Source of the DNA: Xenopus tropicalis
Lineage: Eukaryota; Chordata; Amphibia; Anura; Pipidae
Direction of reading: 5' to 3'
NCBI RefSeq assembly: GCF_000004195.4
Contig: NC_030683.2
Coordinates: 91,245,410-91,309,409, forward strand
Length of the DNA stretch: 64,000 bases
Part shown: positions 36,821 through 47,713 of the stretch, piece after piece
Layout of the letters: every line of letters begins with the position of its first letter
Position numbering within the stretch: position 1 is the stretch's first letter
Position numbers and translations under genes: made by a program
Notes under the pieces: model-generated
What the model was told of the DNA's origin: nothing
What the model saw: the letters and a program-made list of their open reading frames with translations, nothing else
Database searches by the model: none

Positions 36821-37469
36821 GTGGTGAATGACTACTAACTAAAAAAATCTCTTTTTATTTTAATGGGAAGGGTCCAGAAAGACCTACACTGCTTTTAGCA
36901 ACTATGTTAACATTTATTAATCATTTGGAGTCTAGACAAGTTCATTATGAAATTATCCAGACAGTGCAGGAGTTCATTCATTGGCTAGAAAGCCACAGTT
37001 TATGTTATATCAGCAAAAGAATTGCTGAGGTCACAAACATGTTTTTCCAGGTGCCCTTAAACAACATAGCTTTAAGTCTTCTCCCCTTTCATGCAAAACC
37101 ACAAAATTGCTGCACATGCAATGTAAGCAATTAAGGAGTAGTGGTGGGTAGCACCCAAACTTCAACGTGATACCATGACGTTGCACAGTAAGATACAGTT
37201 TTTGGCACAAAATTCTACTTGTCACTAATTCCTTATAATATAGCCTGCCCAAATGGAGACACAGAGGTTTTATATGAGCTACAACTGATTTTTATGGCCT
37301 TCCCACCTACTTGGTAGCTCTATTGACTTCTCTGTATGAGATCAAATATAATTTTAAAAGCAAGTTGTGCACTAACCCCATGTCATTAGAGTCATAATAA
37401 TTCAGTCCTGGATTTTAGAACCTAATTACTCTTCACTCTAAATGGTAACATAAAATAAGGTCTCAAAGA

Positions 37470-39440
37470 TGCTTGGAGTAGATCATTATCATTGTAATGA
37501 CATGGCTTTTGGTATGAGCTTGTACCAAAGCTCTCCACAGAGTCACATACACTTGAGAGCTGCTGGTGCAAATCCTGGTCAGGAAAATCTGTACAAATCT
37601 AGCCTCTGCTTAGCCATACAAACCTACTTTATTGCACTCTTTAATTCACTCTCTAAAAACCCCACCTATGCCCTTCAAATATCCACCTCCCTCAATACTC
37701 ATGAATTTCTTCTGTGGTCCTTCCCCCTTGTGACTGAAGAATGTTTAAAATTTCCAGTTTCCCAACAGTTTACTACCTTGGCCTTGACCTTACCCCTTGA
37801 CCCCATTCCTTCCAAACTTCTCTAAAATGTTAAGACCATTTTTCCGAGCCCTAAACCCTTTCATTTATCTTAACCCTTATTTACAATCTTTTCCTCCCAG
37901 CAAAAGAATGCACTCATTACCTGTATTCTAAAAAAAAAATCCTGATAACCTCTGTCTCATTTCTCTGCTTCTTTTTATCTTCTATCTTCTATTTATACAA
38001 CCAACAGACGCCCTTTTTCTCTGAGCATAGCTTTATGGAACCATTACAACCTGGCTTTTGGGTATAAAATTTACACTGTTGATCAATCGTTCCTACATTC
38101 TCTTGGACTTTGTGACAATGCCATGTCTCAATTTCCAACTTACCTGTCAAATTTCTCTTACAGTGTCTCCTACAATGGAGTATCATCTACTTGCTTACCC
38201 CTATTTCTGTTGGGGTTCCTCATGGCTCTGTCCCAGGCCACTTAATATATTCACTGTATATTTCATCCCTTCACTGTTCCAACTCGAGCTTAAAGGACAT
38301 GTAAAGTCTACATTTGCCTATAATGTATATCAGTTGGGCATGTCTCCCCCACCCAAATGGCATCATTAGTGCTGCATATATCCCCTTCGCTTGCCAGCAC
38401 CACCACATTTTTCTAAAGCAAATAGCAGCTTTCACCTGGTGGCCATTTTACCTCTGATACATAATCAGTTAATTTTAAATCTGCAAACAGCATACACACA
38501 CAGACCCTAATTCAGCATACATTTCATCAAGAATACAGGCTCACACAGGCAGAAATGTCTTTGATAAAGGTTCTGCTTTGCTTGAGCTGAGCTCAGGAGA
38601 GGAGGTTAGGAGAAAGAAATTGAGCAGACAGTTGGAGCTGAGTTTCTATGGTAACCAGCAATGCCATCTCTTCACTGGCTGCTAGACTGGAGGGCATGTT
38701 TAGTAATCTGAGTTTAGAACAACTGAGCATGCCCACAAGCCAACAGTCAAAGGAAATTCCTGAGGGAGGGGGCTGAGTGGGTTACAGGAGGAGACGGAAA
38801 TCTAAGTGATTAAGGGGATGTTGCAGCCTTACTATTAACCTCTGGACAACCAGTGTGGCAGGCATTGAAAGATTTCAAAGAAGCTGTCACTGATTAAATT
38901 TGTGTGTATGGGGTTTACATGTCCTTTAAATTAAACCTCTCTTAGACATAAATGGTTCTCTTTCCCCCATCCCAGAAGTGTCTATTAGAAGTTAACAACT
39001 TCACTATCTCTCCCTTCTCACCATGCCCAGTGCATTGGGATTATAATTTGAGTATGCCTTGCCTTCACTTATAATATTCAGTTAATAACTAAACTAAACT
39101 AAATTACTTTTTATCTGGAAATCTGTACCACACTCCATCCGAATTTGTCCCAATCTCTACCATATCCTCATCTTGCCTAGCATAGCTTCAGTAAATACTT
39201 TACTCCACTAAGTGCAATGCATAATGGCACAGCTTTGTCTTTGTTGACTCCTGACACCCCACACCTTGAGTTTTAAAAAACCCTCCTTCTTAAGATTGCA
39301 AACTTTGTTGAACAGGTCCCACTTTACCTATTGTTTCTATGAATTTCTGTTTTTAATCTATATGTTTATTGTATACATCCGCCTATTGTACAGTTCTGCA
39401 GAATTTGTTAGCAGCTTATAAATACGTGTTAATAATAATG
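37470..39440 (+). mobile_element. Decayed L2-type LINE, split by a later insertion
   Basis: The frame from 37469 ends with 'LDPIPSKLL', the hallmark stretch just before the L2 reverse transcriptase. The catalytic region is shifted in frame, with several stops. A 'GVPHGSVPGHLIYSLYISSL' translation at about 38212-38271 corresponds to the RT motif GVPQGSVLGPLLF. The element is interrupted at 38290-38929 and resumes to an L2-type tail ('tattgtacagttctgcag', 'taataataatga') at about 39440. It is far too damaged to be active. Confidence 0.8.
38290..38929. mobile_element. TTAA-flanked DNA transposon inserted in the L2 relic
   Basis: TTAA at 38290-38293 and 38926-38929. Termini AAAGGACATGTAAAGTC and (inverse) AAAGGACATGTAAACCC are well-matched inverted repeats. 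The 640-bp interior has no coding frame of note. It sits between two halves of the L2 relic, so it is the younger of the two. Confidence 0.88.
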
Positions 39441-39956
39441 ATACTAATAGGGGTAGGTGACATCTGCTATAACCCCACTGTGTGGAAAAAGTTTAACAGT
39501 GCTGGTATACTGTAAATGATAATGTACAGGTCAGTCATTTCTCTTTCTTCCCAAATACTCTACCTTCTGCATTTTCACTTAATTACTTTTTTCCCTCTAA
39601 TTACCCATCAGCCAATCGAGCCACGGGGCTTACATGAAGTCAGAGGCAGGCCCAGTCGGCTTTAACATTTGGGCTTCTATTCTACCTCAATGGATATCGG
39701 AGTGCCTGCCTTTCTAGCTGTATCCTATATGGCTCCCCAATGCTGAGGGTCTGGGGCATGAGCACCCGGACTTATTCTTTATACGGGTAAGCTTTTATTT
39801 TTCCAGCCAGGTGGCCTAGGCAACCTGACCAGCCACCTTGCCCCCCACCCTACGGATCACCCACCCCTCCTAGAGTGCATGTACCTGTACCGTGATTAAC
39901 CCCTAGTTTAGGCCCTAGTCTAAGTGCCCTATCACATTGGGCTCCAGTGCTTAGGG

Positions 39957-40257
39957 CAGGGATCCCCAACCTTTCTTACTCGTGAGCCACAGTCAAATGT
40001 GAAAAGACTTGGAGAGCAACACAAGCACAGTTCATGGGGGTGCCAAATAAGGGCTAAGACTGGCTATTAGGTAGCCTCTATGCACACTATCAGCTTACAG
40101 GGGCTTTATTTGGTAGTAAATCTTGTCTTTATTCAACCAAAATTTGCAACCAAGTCAGGAATTCAAAAATAACTACGTGGTTTGGGGGCACTGAGAGCAA
40201 CATCCAAGGGGTTGGGGAGCAAAATGTTGCTCATGAGCTACCACTTGGGGATCATTG
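39957..40257 (-). mobile_element. hAT-type MITE inserted at the end of a foldback element
   Basis: Inverse orientation relative to 33708-34004. Termini CAGGGATCCCC and (inverse) CAATGATCCCC. Flanks GCTTAGGG (39949-39956) and CCTTAGGG (40258-40265) match at 7 of 8. The right flank is also the outer end of the foldback at 40258-40445. Confidence 0.88.
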
Positions 40258-40445
40258 CCTTAGGGTAAGAAGTCATGCAAAGCTGCCTGCAGGAGGAAAC
40301 TTTGCGTGACTTTGGATTACCGAATCGATGCAAAGGGCTTTCCACCGGCAACTTCTATTGTTGTCGTTGGAAAGCCTTTTCGGGCGGTTACTTGCCTACG
40401 ATCTATCGTGGGCGAGTAACTTGCTTTGTGGGTTCTTACCCTTAA
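40258..40445. mobile_element. Foldback MITE ('agggtaagaa ... ttcttaccct')
   Basis: Outer ends 'ttagggtaagaa' and 'gttcttacccttaa' are inverted. Inner phrases 'gggctttccaccggcaactt' and 'gcgagtaac' are shared with 33153-33480 and 54715-54900. Confidence 0.75.
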
Positions 40446-40447
40446 GA

Positions 40448-41038
40448 AGGATATTAATGAGCAGGAGAGAGTACAGAGACTGCAACTAAACTGGTAACGG
40501 GGCTGGATGATTTCAAATGTGAGATTAGACTGTCAAGGTTGGGTTTGTTTTCTCTAAAAAAGACGCTTGTGAGGGGACATGATTACTCTGTACAAGTAAA
40601 TGTACTTGTACAGAGTAATCATGTCTCCTCACAAGCGTGAGGGGATTATAGACAGGTAGGCGGTGTTCTTTTTTCCAAAAAAAATGATCAGCGCACCAGA
40701 GGCCAACCCTTTAGATTAGAGGAGCAGAACTTCCATTTGAAGCAGCGTATGTTTTTTTTTTACAGTAAGGGCAGTGAGGTTGTGGAATGCCCTTCCTAGT
40801 GATGTTGTAATGGCAGATTCTGTTAATGCCTTAAAGAGGGGTTTGGATGATTTCATGAACAAACATAACATCCAAGGTTATTGTGATACTAAAATCTACA
40901 GTTAGTATTGATGTCGGTATATATAGTTTATGTATGTGAGTGTATAGATAGGTTGGTATGGGTCTTTGTATGTGCACTGGGGTTCATTTGGAAGGGTTGA
41001 ACTTGATGGACTTTTTTAATCCCAACTTAACTATTTAA
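40448..41038 (+). mobile_element. 3' piece of a CR1-type LINE with internal inverted duplication
   Basis: Translating in pieces gives the C-terminal CR1 pattern (…GLFSLKKTLVRG…, then …RAVRLWNALPSDVV-like…), as at 13665-15163 but of a different subfamily. It ends near 'cttgatggacttttttaatcccaac'. A second copy is at 54235-54710. A 35-bp segment (40564-40598) is followed by its own inverse (40603-40637), which is absent from the second copy. Confidence 0.82.
40564..40637. repeat. 35-bp inverted duplication inside the CR1 tail
   Basis: Arms 40564-40598 and 40603-40637 pair with one mismatch around a 4-base loop. After the right arm the LINE continues with 'aggggattatagacagg', so the right arm is an insertion. 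Confidence 0.92.
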
Positions 41039-41065
41039 CATTCACACCCAGTATGGCCTGTTTTA

Positions 41066-41325
41066 TCAGGTGTAAATGAACCTGCGTGTATATTTTTGGA
41101 ATGCGAGAGGAAACCAGAGTTCCCAGAGGATTCATTATTTACATCAGTCCCAGTGGAGCTTGCAACCAATGGTCCCTATCATATCCACACAGTACTATGA
41201 GAATATCTATGCAAGCAGGGGGAAACACATGAAATCCTTACAGGTTGTGCCCTGGCTGGAATCAATTCAAGGAGCCCAGCACAGCAAGGCAACAATACTA
41301 TTCACTGCATTGCTGTGCTGCCCAT
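41066..41325 (-). mobile_element. tRNA-SINE-like copy, minus strand
   Basis: Reads 'tatttttggaatgcgagagg', 'aaaccagagttccc', then 'gtgccctggctggaatc' and 'cagcacagcaaggcaaca'. This is the inverse of the series in the plus-strand SINE at 19857. Confidence 0.7.
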
Positions 41326-41869
41326 GAAACAGATTTATAAAGCAGAGGCTGTTGTAGCAGCAGAGAGAGGACCAACTTCATATTTAAGCCCTGACAGATG
41401 AGTGCAGATACTTTTGGCAATATACTGTGTGGCCAACATAAGCCCTATAATCAGTTTTTCTGACCAGTTTACCTGCATTAAATCAAATTTGCAGAAAAGA
41501 TTCCAAATTTTTCTGCATGCGTGAAGTAAAATGTCAGCTGCACACAATCTAAAGAAAGAAAGTGATAATCATCTGTTTGCAAGGCTATGGTGTCACTTGG
41601 GATGCGGTACCTTCCTGAGTAAACAGATATGCAAACAAGGTGCAAGAGTGGAAATCAAGCTTGCACTTTCTAATCTGATACATGAAGACAGCAGATTTTA
41701 ATTCATGTGTACACTTCCTAGAAATCCACATTGGCCACAAAGCTTTTATTAGTAAAACTAAGCTGACTTTCTGTGTCCTCTAAAAAAGAGTGGTGGTCAG
41801 GATCATTTGTGGCTGAATTCAGGTAGTCTAGTGACACATGGGCAGATTTGGGTTTTTTGGGCAGATTTA

Positions 41870-42050
41870 AAATGCCAATTCAAGTATTTGAGACCAATAC
41901 GGCAGCTTATCTGCACGTGTATGAGGACCCCCAACAGGCCTCCTCGATCAATATCTGTCCAAAAATTGGGCAATCAGGCAAGTTTGCATCGGCTCCTTGA
42001 TGGCTCCTATGCCTGTAATTCGGCCATTTGGCCCTAGACCCAAGGTAGGG
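41870..42050. mobile_element. Internal fragment of the AAGGTGGCC family
   Basis: 'cggcagcttatctgcacgtg', 'gaggacccccaacaggcctc' and 'aatatctgtccaaaaattgg' follow the order of this Xenopus element; both termini are missing. Confidence 0.6.
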
Positions 42051-42208
42051 TATTCTTAAGATAGAAAACAACAAAACAACCAGTAATGAAATTTCAGTGT
42101 GCAAAGATTTTTCAATATAATCAGACCCATGTAACCATAGATGTTACAAGGGATATCCCTCACTTTCTGACATGAACTCATTCAGTTGGACTTATTTAGA
42201 AAAGTTCC

Positions 42209-42727
42209 TTAAAGGATAACTAAACCCTAAAGATGAATATAGCTAGAAATACCATATTTGATATACTAAACTCATTGCACTAGCTTGAATTTTAGCATCT
42301 CTATAGTAGTAATGATATAGGTCTTTGCAGTTATCATAGGGGCTCTTGTTCTTGGATTCTGTTAGAATTGTCTGGGACAGTGCACATGCTCAGTGGGCTC
42401 TGAGCAGCTTCTGAGAGTCTAAGCCAAAAGGTTTGTCTGTAATATAAGATGATGCTACAGGGCAGATTATTAAATTCTGATGCTAATTGCACTTTATTAA
42501 TAACCTATATTATTTACTAATCAGCCTTATTCTGTAACATTTATATTCTATATATACAGTATATTGTAAGTCAGTCCCTAAACTGTGACAGCAGCACAGA
42601 GCATGTGCAGTAAATCAGCAAAATAGAAGATGAGGAGCTACTGGGGCATCTATGGAGGCACAGATCTTCCCTGCTAAAGGGATGTAGTTGCCTTGGGCTG
42701 GTACAGAACTCCAAAACATAAAGTTCA
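42209..42727. mobile_element. TTAA-flanked DNA transposon, right end lost
   Basis: Starts TTAAAGGATAACTAAACCC, with 'tgctcagtgggctctgagc', 'gatgctacagggcagattat' and 'gcttgggctggtacagaac'-like words of a common Xenopus family. It ends around 'ccaaaacataaag' without a closing terminal repeat. Confidence 0.8.
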
Positions 42728-42798
42728 GGTATGTCATCCAAAATGCTTGTGATTTGGGGTTTTCAAGCAAAGAGCAGCATGTGGGGAGTAATAAGTGC

Positions 42799-42818
42799 GG
42801 GGGGGGGGGGGGGGGGGG
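42799..42818. repeat. G20 tract
   Basis: The longest homopolymer G run in the window, between the truncated TTAA element and the L1 insertion. Confidence 0.95.
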
Positions 42819-43181
42819 TGTAATATGTAGATATAGTCTGAACAGTGAAAAGTGGGAATGTGGGTGAGTTAGCAGGGAGCTGGGTGCCAATATTACTTGC
42901 TCTGGGTGCTGTACAGATTCTCTGGAAAGCAGAGGGACTTCAGGTCCCAAAACTGATCACTCACGATGGAAGATGCGACAGTATGCATGATTTTCTGTGC
43001 TTGTAAGTGTACAAGTGTCTGTGTACATTTCCTTGCTCTGATTGAGCCTCTCTTAGGACACCTGTCACAAGGGGTACAGTGCAACACAATAGGATGTAGT
43101 AGCCTTGTACTTAATGGCTGCTGTAGGCACAGACCAGGGTGATGCACACTGTGTCAACAGGCAATACTGTCAGTTCATTGT

Positions 43182-44445
43182 AAATAATGCCCTCCGAGGC
43201 GGTGACCCCAACACAACCCAACCCCCTTAGGGGGCTACTTGCGAAAGGCCCCACGATTAAAGGCCCTAAGAATAACTCCCTCCTGGTCTTACACCAGAAA
43301 GTCTGGCGGACTGCACACCAGATGATGAACAATAGGGTAACGCACCCCCAAACCCCAATCTTTAGTAACCCGGAGTTCCCCTCCCTAAGAACCTCCCAAC
43401 CCCACCCAGTGTGGCTCGAACAAGATGTATGTACAGTGGGGAATGTGTGGGGGAGGAAGGGCATGATCCAATTCAGAACTCTCCAAATAGAGTATGGAAT
43501 CCCCAGGTCCCAGTGGCTAATGTATAACGGTATCGCCACAGCGTTGAGGAAGCGTAACAGTACCCAGAGAATAAAAATTGGTATCTCGGATATAGCCATG
43601 GCCATAATTGACAGCAAATGCAAGGGGCTTATATCCAATCTCTATAAGAAACTATTAAAGCTAAAGGTCCAGGCCAACTCTATTAAAGCACTAGCTAAAT
43701 GGGAGAAGGATATCCCCACGCTGAATGACTCCCAATGGCAACAGGCACTCAAAACCCCAGTGCAAGTGTCCCTAAACTACAAGTATAGACTACTGCAGCT
43801 CTATATTATCCACAGGGCCTATCTGACCAAAAGCAGACTGCACAGAATGGATGCTAGCATTTCCCCCATGTGTAATAGATGCGGGCAAGAGGAAGGCACT
43901 CTTATGCACACGTTATGGTCATGTACTAAGCTGAGTGCATACTGGGCCGAAGTCCTAGATACCCTCACACACTTATTACAATACCCCGTTCCAAGGTCAC
44001 CTGAAGTATGCCTACTAGGTGTGACTGCCTCACTAAAACTGCATACACCTGATCTACAATTCTTGCAAAAAGTGCTATTTATAAGTAGGAAGGGAATCAC
44101 AAGGCTCTGGAAATGCTCTGACCCTCCAAAATACTGCCAATGGTATAGCGCAGTGGGCGACCTGTGCAAGGTTGAGAAAGCGGCAAGTATTAAAAATGGA
44201 ACCTACAATAAATTTTGTGCTATATGGAATAAATGGAACAATGCACACATCTTAATGCCTTAAAAACCAATGTGAAATAGCCTACTGCTTATGTATCTTA
44301 ATGCGATGCCTTGTAACTTAATAGCTGTCCTACGCCTATGTGATAGAAGTTGTTAAATCAAAACAAATGTCCAATGTAACAATGTAATGCCATGTATTCT
44401 CTCAATAAAATTTTACCTGAGCAAAAAAAAATAATGCCCTCCGAG
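43182..44445 (+). mobile_element. Young 5'-truncated L1/Tx1-type LINE with 17-bp target duplication
   Basis: The direct repeat AAATAATGCCCTCCGAG occurs exactly at 43182-43198 and 44429-44445. Between them lie about 1.2 kb holding the C-terminal part of an ORF2, a 3'UTR with AATAAA at 44404-44409, and a short A-tail from 44423. This is the structure left by target-primed reverse transcription with 5' truncation. The perfect duplication and uninterrupted frame mark a recent insertion. Confidence 0.95.
43187..44263 (+). CDS. LINE ORF2 C-terminal fragment (L1/Tx1 clade), start codon from target duplication
   Basis: 358 codons open to TAA at 44261-44263. The part after the reverse transcriptase is present: a C-x2-C-x8-H-x4-C zinc-knuckle-like motif (C229, C232, H241, C246) in the context SPMCNRCGQEEGTLMH, followed by Trp-rich C-terminal sequence. 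Endonuclease and RT domains are missing, so it cannot retrotranspose. The first four codons (M-P-S-E) are host target-site sequence and the LINE starts at codon 5, so the apparent start is accidental. I do not expect a functional product. An antisense open frame (43111-43638) is its shadow. Confidence 0.85.
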   Translation: MPSEAVTPTQPNPLRGLLAKGPTIKGPKNNSLLVLHQKVWRTAHQMMNNRVTHPQTPIFSNPEFPSLRTSQPHPVWLEQDVCTVGNVWGRKGMIQFRTLQIEYGIPRSQWLMYNGIATALRKRNSTQRIKIGISDIAMAIIDSKCKGLISNLYKKLLKLKVQANSIKALAKWEKDIPTLNDSQWQQALKTPVQVSLNYKYRLLQLYIIHRAYLTKSRLHRMDASISPMCNRCGQEEGTLMHTLWSCTKLSAYWAEVLDTLTHLLQYPVPRSPEVCLLGVTASLKLHTPDLQFLQKVLFISRKGITRLWKCSDPPKYCQWYSAVGDLCKVEKAASIKNGTYNKFCAIWNKWNNAHILMP

Positions 44446-45570
44446 CACTAAAGGCATTTGTGATAGTTTTTTGTACGTTTCATCTTGCACTACTAGTAAA
44501 AGAGCATTTATATGTGCATGTGTCTGTATGCGGATGTTTGTGTACAAGTGTGCGTGAGCGTGTGTAAGAAAAGAAAACATTGCCATGTGCATTTAGGTAT
44601 CGCACCACTGTGTGCCAGTATTTGGTATGAGGCAGAATAATACTGGAATTTATACCGGGCAATATCACTCCTTTCTTTCTCTATTATTCTTCACTTAAAC
44701 CTCAACCCTCATGGCTTGATTTTCTCCGTATTTTCCAGCATGTTGTATTCCCTTTGTCCCTGATTTCTCCATTGCTCTCCTTACAACGTAATACAACCAT
44801 CTTCCAGTCTTCAATTTCCCTTTTTTCCTGACTTTTTCCCCCGTTTCCCACATTCCCTGCCCCCTTTATGTCCCTACCTCCCACACTGAAGCGGCCACAG
44901 TTGTAAGCAAAATGGTTAATTGGGTAGGTCTTTTTCTCCCCTCATGTTTTTCTCAACTGATATATTTTTCTGTGTTAGCTTTATATGGCTTGCTGTATTT
45001 CTTCCCGATCTAATAAATGTCACAAGTAAACAGAAGCAGGAAGCAAGGGCCCTGTAATTAGAAAGATAGGCCTCCCTCCCCCTCAGCCAGATATACTGCA
45101 GCTCTGGGAATGCACAGGGGGTAAGACAAAGGCAACTCCTTTCCTACACATAACTGTGAACTAGAACTTCACATCCCCCATGTGTATCATGTCACCAGCA
45201 GAGGTGAATGCAGCATATTGTATATTAAGCAGTTCAGAATGCACAGAGGGTGGAAATAGGAACAAGAGCACTAAAATACTAAAGCATATAGAGGGGGCTT
45301 CTCAAGGAAACATCACTTCATTCATCAGTAGGTAATATCTTTATTTTAGATTGCATGGGGAAGACATTTTTTTCTACATACTGAGTGGAAGCTGCCACAC
45401 TGCCTGCCGCTTAAGGGCTTTTGCAGTCTTCAGCAAAACAGCTCTCCTAGTGGCTACAATGAGTCTGATGGAAATACGTCACATGAGGAAAGCAATATGC
45501 TAGTTTCCACTTTTATTTATATAGCAGAATGTTTGGAGATGATATCATGTAGAGCTGTCCATGTAAAGCA
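44446..45570. other. No recognised feature
   Basis: Unique-looking sequence with a T/C-rich stretch near 44660-44880; no coding or repeat call is possible. Confidence 0.5.
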
Positions 45571-45576
45571 TGTGTA

Positions 45577-45952
45577 TTAGGCTAAGGGCACATAGGCCTG
45601 ATAATCCACTTTTCTCTATCTGGGTTTTGTATGCAGGTGGAAAAAAGAGGATCCACTCTCTTGCAGTGGATATTGGATCAAAAACACGAAAGCATGCATT
45701 TGAACTCCGTTGTATGATTTGTGTATCTGCACACAGGTCAACAACATTCCTGTCACTGAAGCTACAAAAGAGCGTAGACACACGGGGTGATTAGTCGCCG
45801 CGACGACTAATCTGCGCGCTGAAATTGCGATTAGTTACTGCGACTGCTTTAATTAAAAGTCACGGCAACTAATCATCCCCATGTGTCTTCGCCCTAAAAG
45901 AGCGTATCTGCAAACAAAAGCGAATCCTCAGCGATGTGTGCAATTAGCCTTA
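45577..45952. mobile_element. MITE containing a nested foldback
   Basis: Outer ends 'aggctaagggcacat' and (inverse) 'aggctaattgcacacat' are imperfect inverted repeats. Inside, 45777-45895 is a foldback of the 'ggggtgattagtcgc' family that ends 'catgtgtcttcgccct'. It is flanked by an exact 11-bp direct repeat AAAAGAGCGTA (45766-45776, 45896-45906). Confidence 0.7.
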
Positions 45953-47376
45953 GATGTACGTTTGTGGGTGGTATTAAAATTCTGATGCCATACAAATAAG
46001 GTTAAGGCTAATTCAAAGAAGTACGTGAATTTGACGCTGCCTCAACCCACTTATTTGTATGGGAAACACCTGACAGTACCAGTACTGGCACTTATCTGCC
46101 CAAATATGCTGTATTGCAACTGTACTTGCATTGCATACTATAGGCTAGTAAATGGGCCATTAGAGCCAACCACAGTCCCACTTCACCCATTGATAAATGG
46201 GTCTTTGGAAATTCAATAAAAAAAGAATAGAGAGCACTGGAATTTCACTCAGGCAGAAATTCTACTTTCACTCTTTGATAATCAGTTGACACTAGGGTTT
46301 TTTGCAAATATATTGTCTTCCCTCAATGCCCATGAAGAATTGGGTGTGATAGAGGTAATGTTCTCAGCAATGAAAAGGAATGCTTTCTGGAATCCCATTT
46401 ATATAAAATGGGGACTAACTTTTGAATGTATTATATCAACCTTTATTGAATGACAGGCAATGGTGTATGTTCACACAACTCTCTGTTATGCCTTAAATTT
46501 GAGGTGTGTCAACAGTGGTCCCATATTTCATGCTATTCATGACAAAAAATAAGAATGAATTTAAAGTTTCCCCATGCATTTGACTTCAGCTTCTACTCCC
46601 AGTCTACAGACAGATTATTTTATTTTGAAGAAGGTGGTGGGGAAAGTAGTTAATAAATCATTTATAAATTCTGTTAATTTCTTTACTACAGATGAAGTAG
46701 TGCCACAGGTCACCACACCAACATGGGGGGACGGGTAGGAGGTAGTTACAGAGAAATAAAAACTTGTTTCTTTGACATTGCCTCAGTAGGCTTATTCAGC
46801 ATCTTGGGTACTGTTCATGTTGTACTGGGAGGGTTTCTTTAAACATTATGCAGGTTTTAACTTCAGTGGCCCTGTTCTATATGAAGGAAATGACAAGAGG
46901 AGTTTTGTGCTCCTAGTAACCCTCGCATAGAATGAATTTCAAAAACCTTGTATGCACAGAGTATTTAAACATGGCTTTGCTGGAGTTAAAAGCCTTTTTG
47001 TTTTTGCCTTTTCTTTTTTAAAGGTCTGATTTCATTCACTTTCACAGTTCACAGCCACTTTCACCTCAATATATGTTAGCACAGGTGGCTATCTTTTGCA
47101 AAATGTGACATTTCTTAAAAAACAAAAAAAAATACACATGGGTCCATTGTTGTTCATCACTCTTCTATTGAATACACTGCAGCACAAAAAGACTAGCGCA
47201 GTGTAACATTGTGTGCTGTGATCACACCCTGGCTGTTAGCAGGACAACATTTCCGTTGAGAAGGGGGTCACACAAATGAGCTAATCGGGTGTAAATGGGT
47301 GGTGGTTAAAACTGACCTTTTACTACCTATATCACCTTTACCACACATTTCACGGTACGTTTGCTTGAAATGGACT
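45953..47376. other. No recognised feature
   Basis: AT-rich DNA without recognisable coding, RNA or repeat termini. Confidence 0.5.
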
Positions 47377-47384
47377 CTATAGGA

Positions 47385-47705
47385 CAGGGATCCCCAGCCT
47401 TTCTTACTCGTGAGTCACAGTCAAATGTAAAAAGGCGTGAAGAGCAACACAAGCATCATAAAAGTTCATGGAGGTGCCAAATAAGGGCTAAGATTGGCTA
47501 TTAGATAGCCTCTATGCACCCTATCAACTTACAGGAGGCTTTATTTGGTAGTAAATCTTGTTTTTTTAACCAAAACTTGCCACCAAGTCAGGAATTCAAA
47601 AATAACTACCTGGTTTGGGGGCACTGAGAGCAACATCCAAGGTTGGATGAGTTGGTGGGTTGGTGAGTAACATGTTGCCCCAGAGCCACTGGTTGTGGAT
47701 CACTG
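47385..47705 (-). mobile_element. hAT-type MITE with 8-bp target duplication
   Basis: Same family and orientation as 39957-40257. Flanks CTATAGGA (47377-47384) and CTACAGGA (47706-47713) match at 7 of 8. Termini CAGGGATCCCC and (inverse) CAGTGATCCAC. Confidence 0.88.
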
Positions 47706-47713
47706 CTACAGGA

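Noticed and set aside
43111..43638. 175-codon minus-strand open frame
   Set aside because: Antisense to the LINE ORF2 fragment and crosses the target-duplication boundary.
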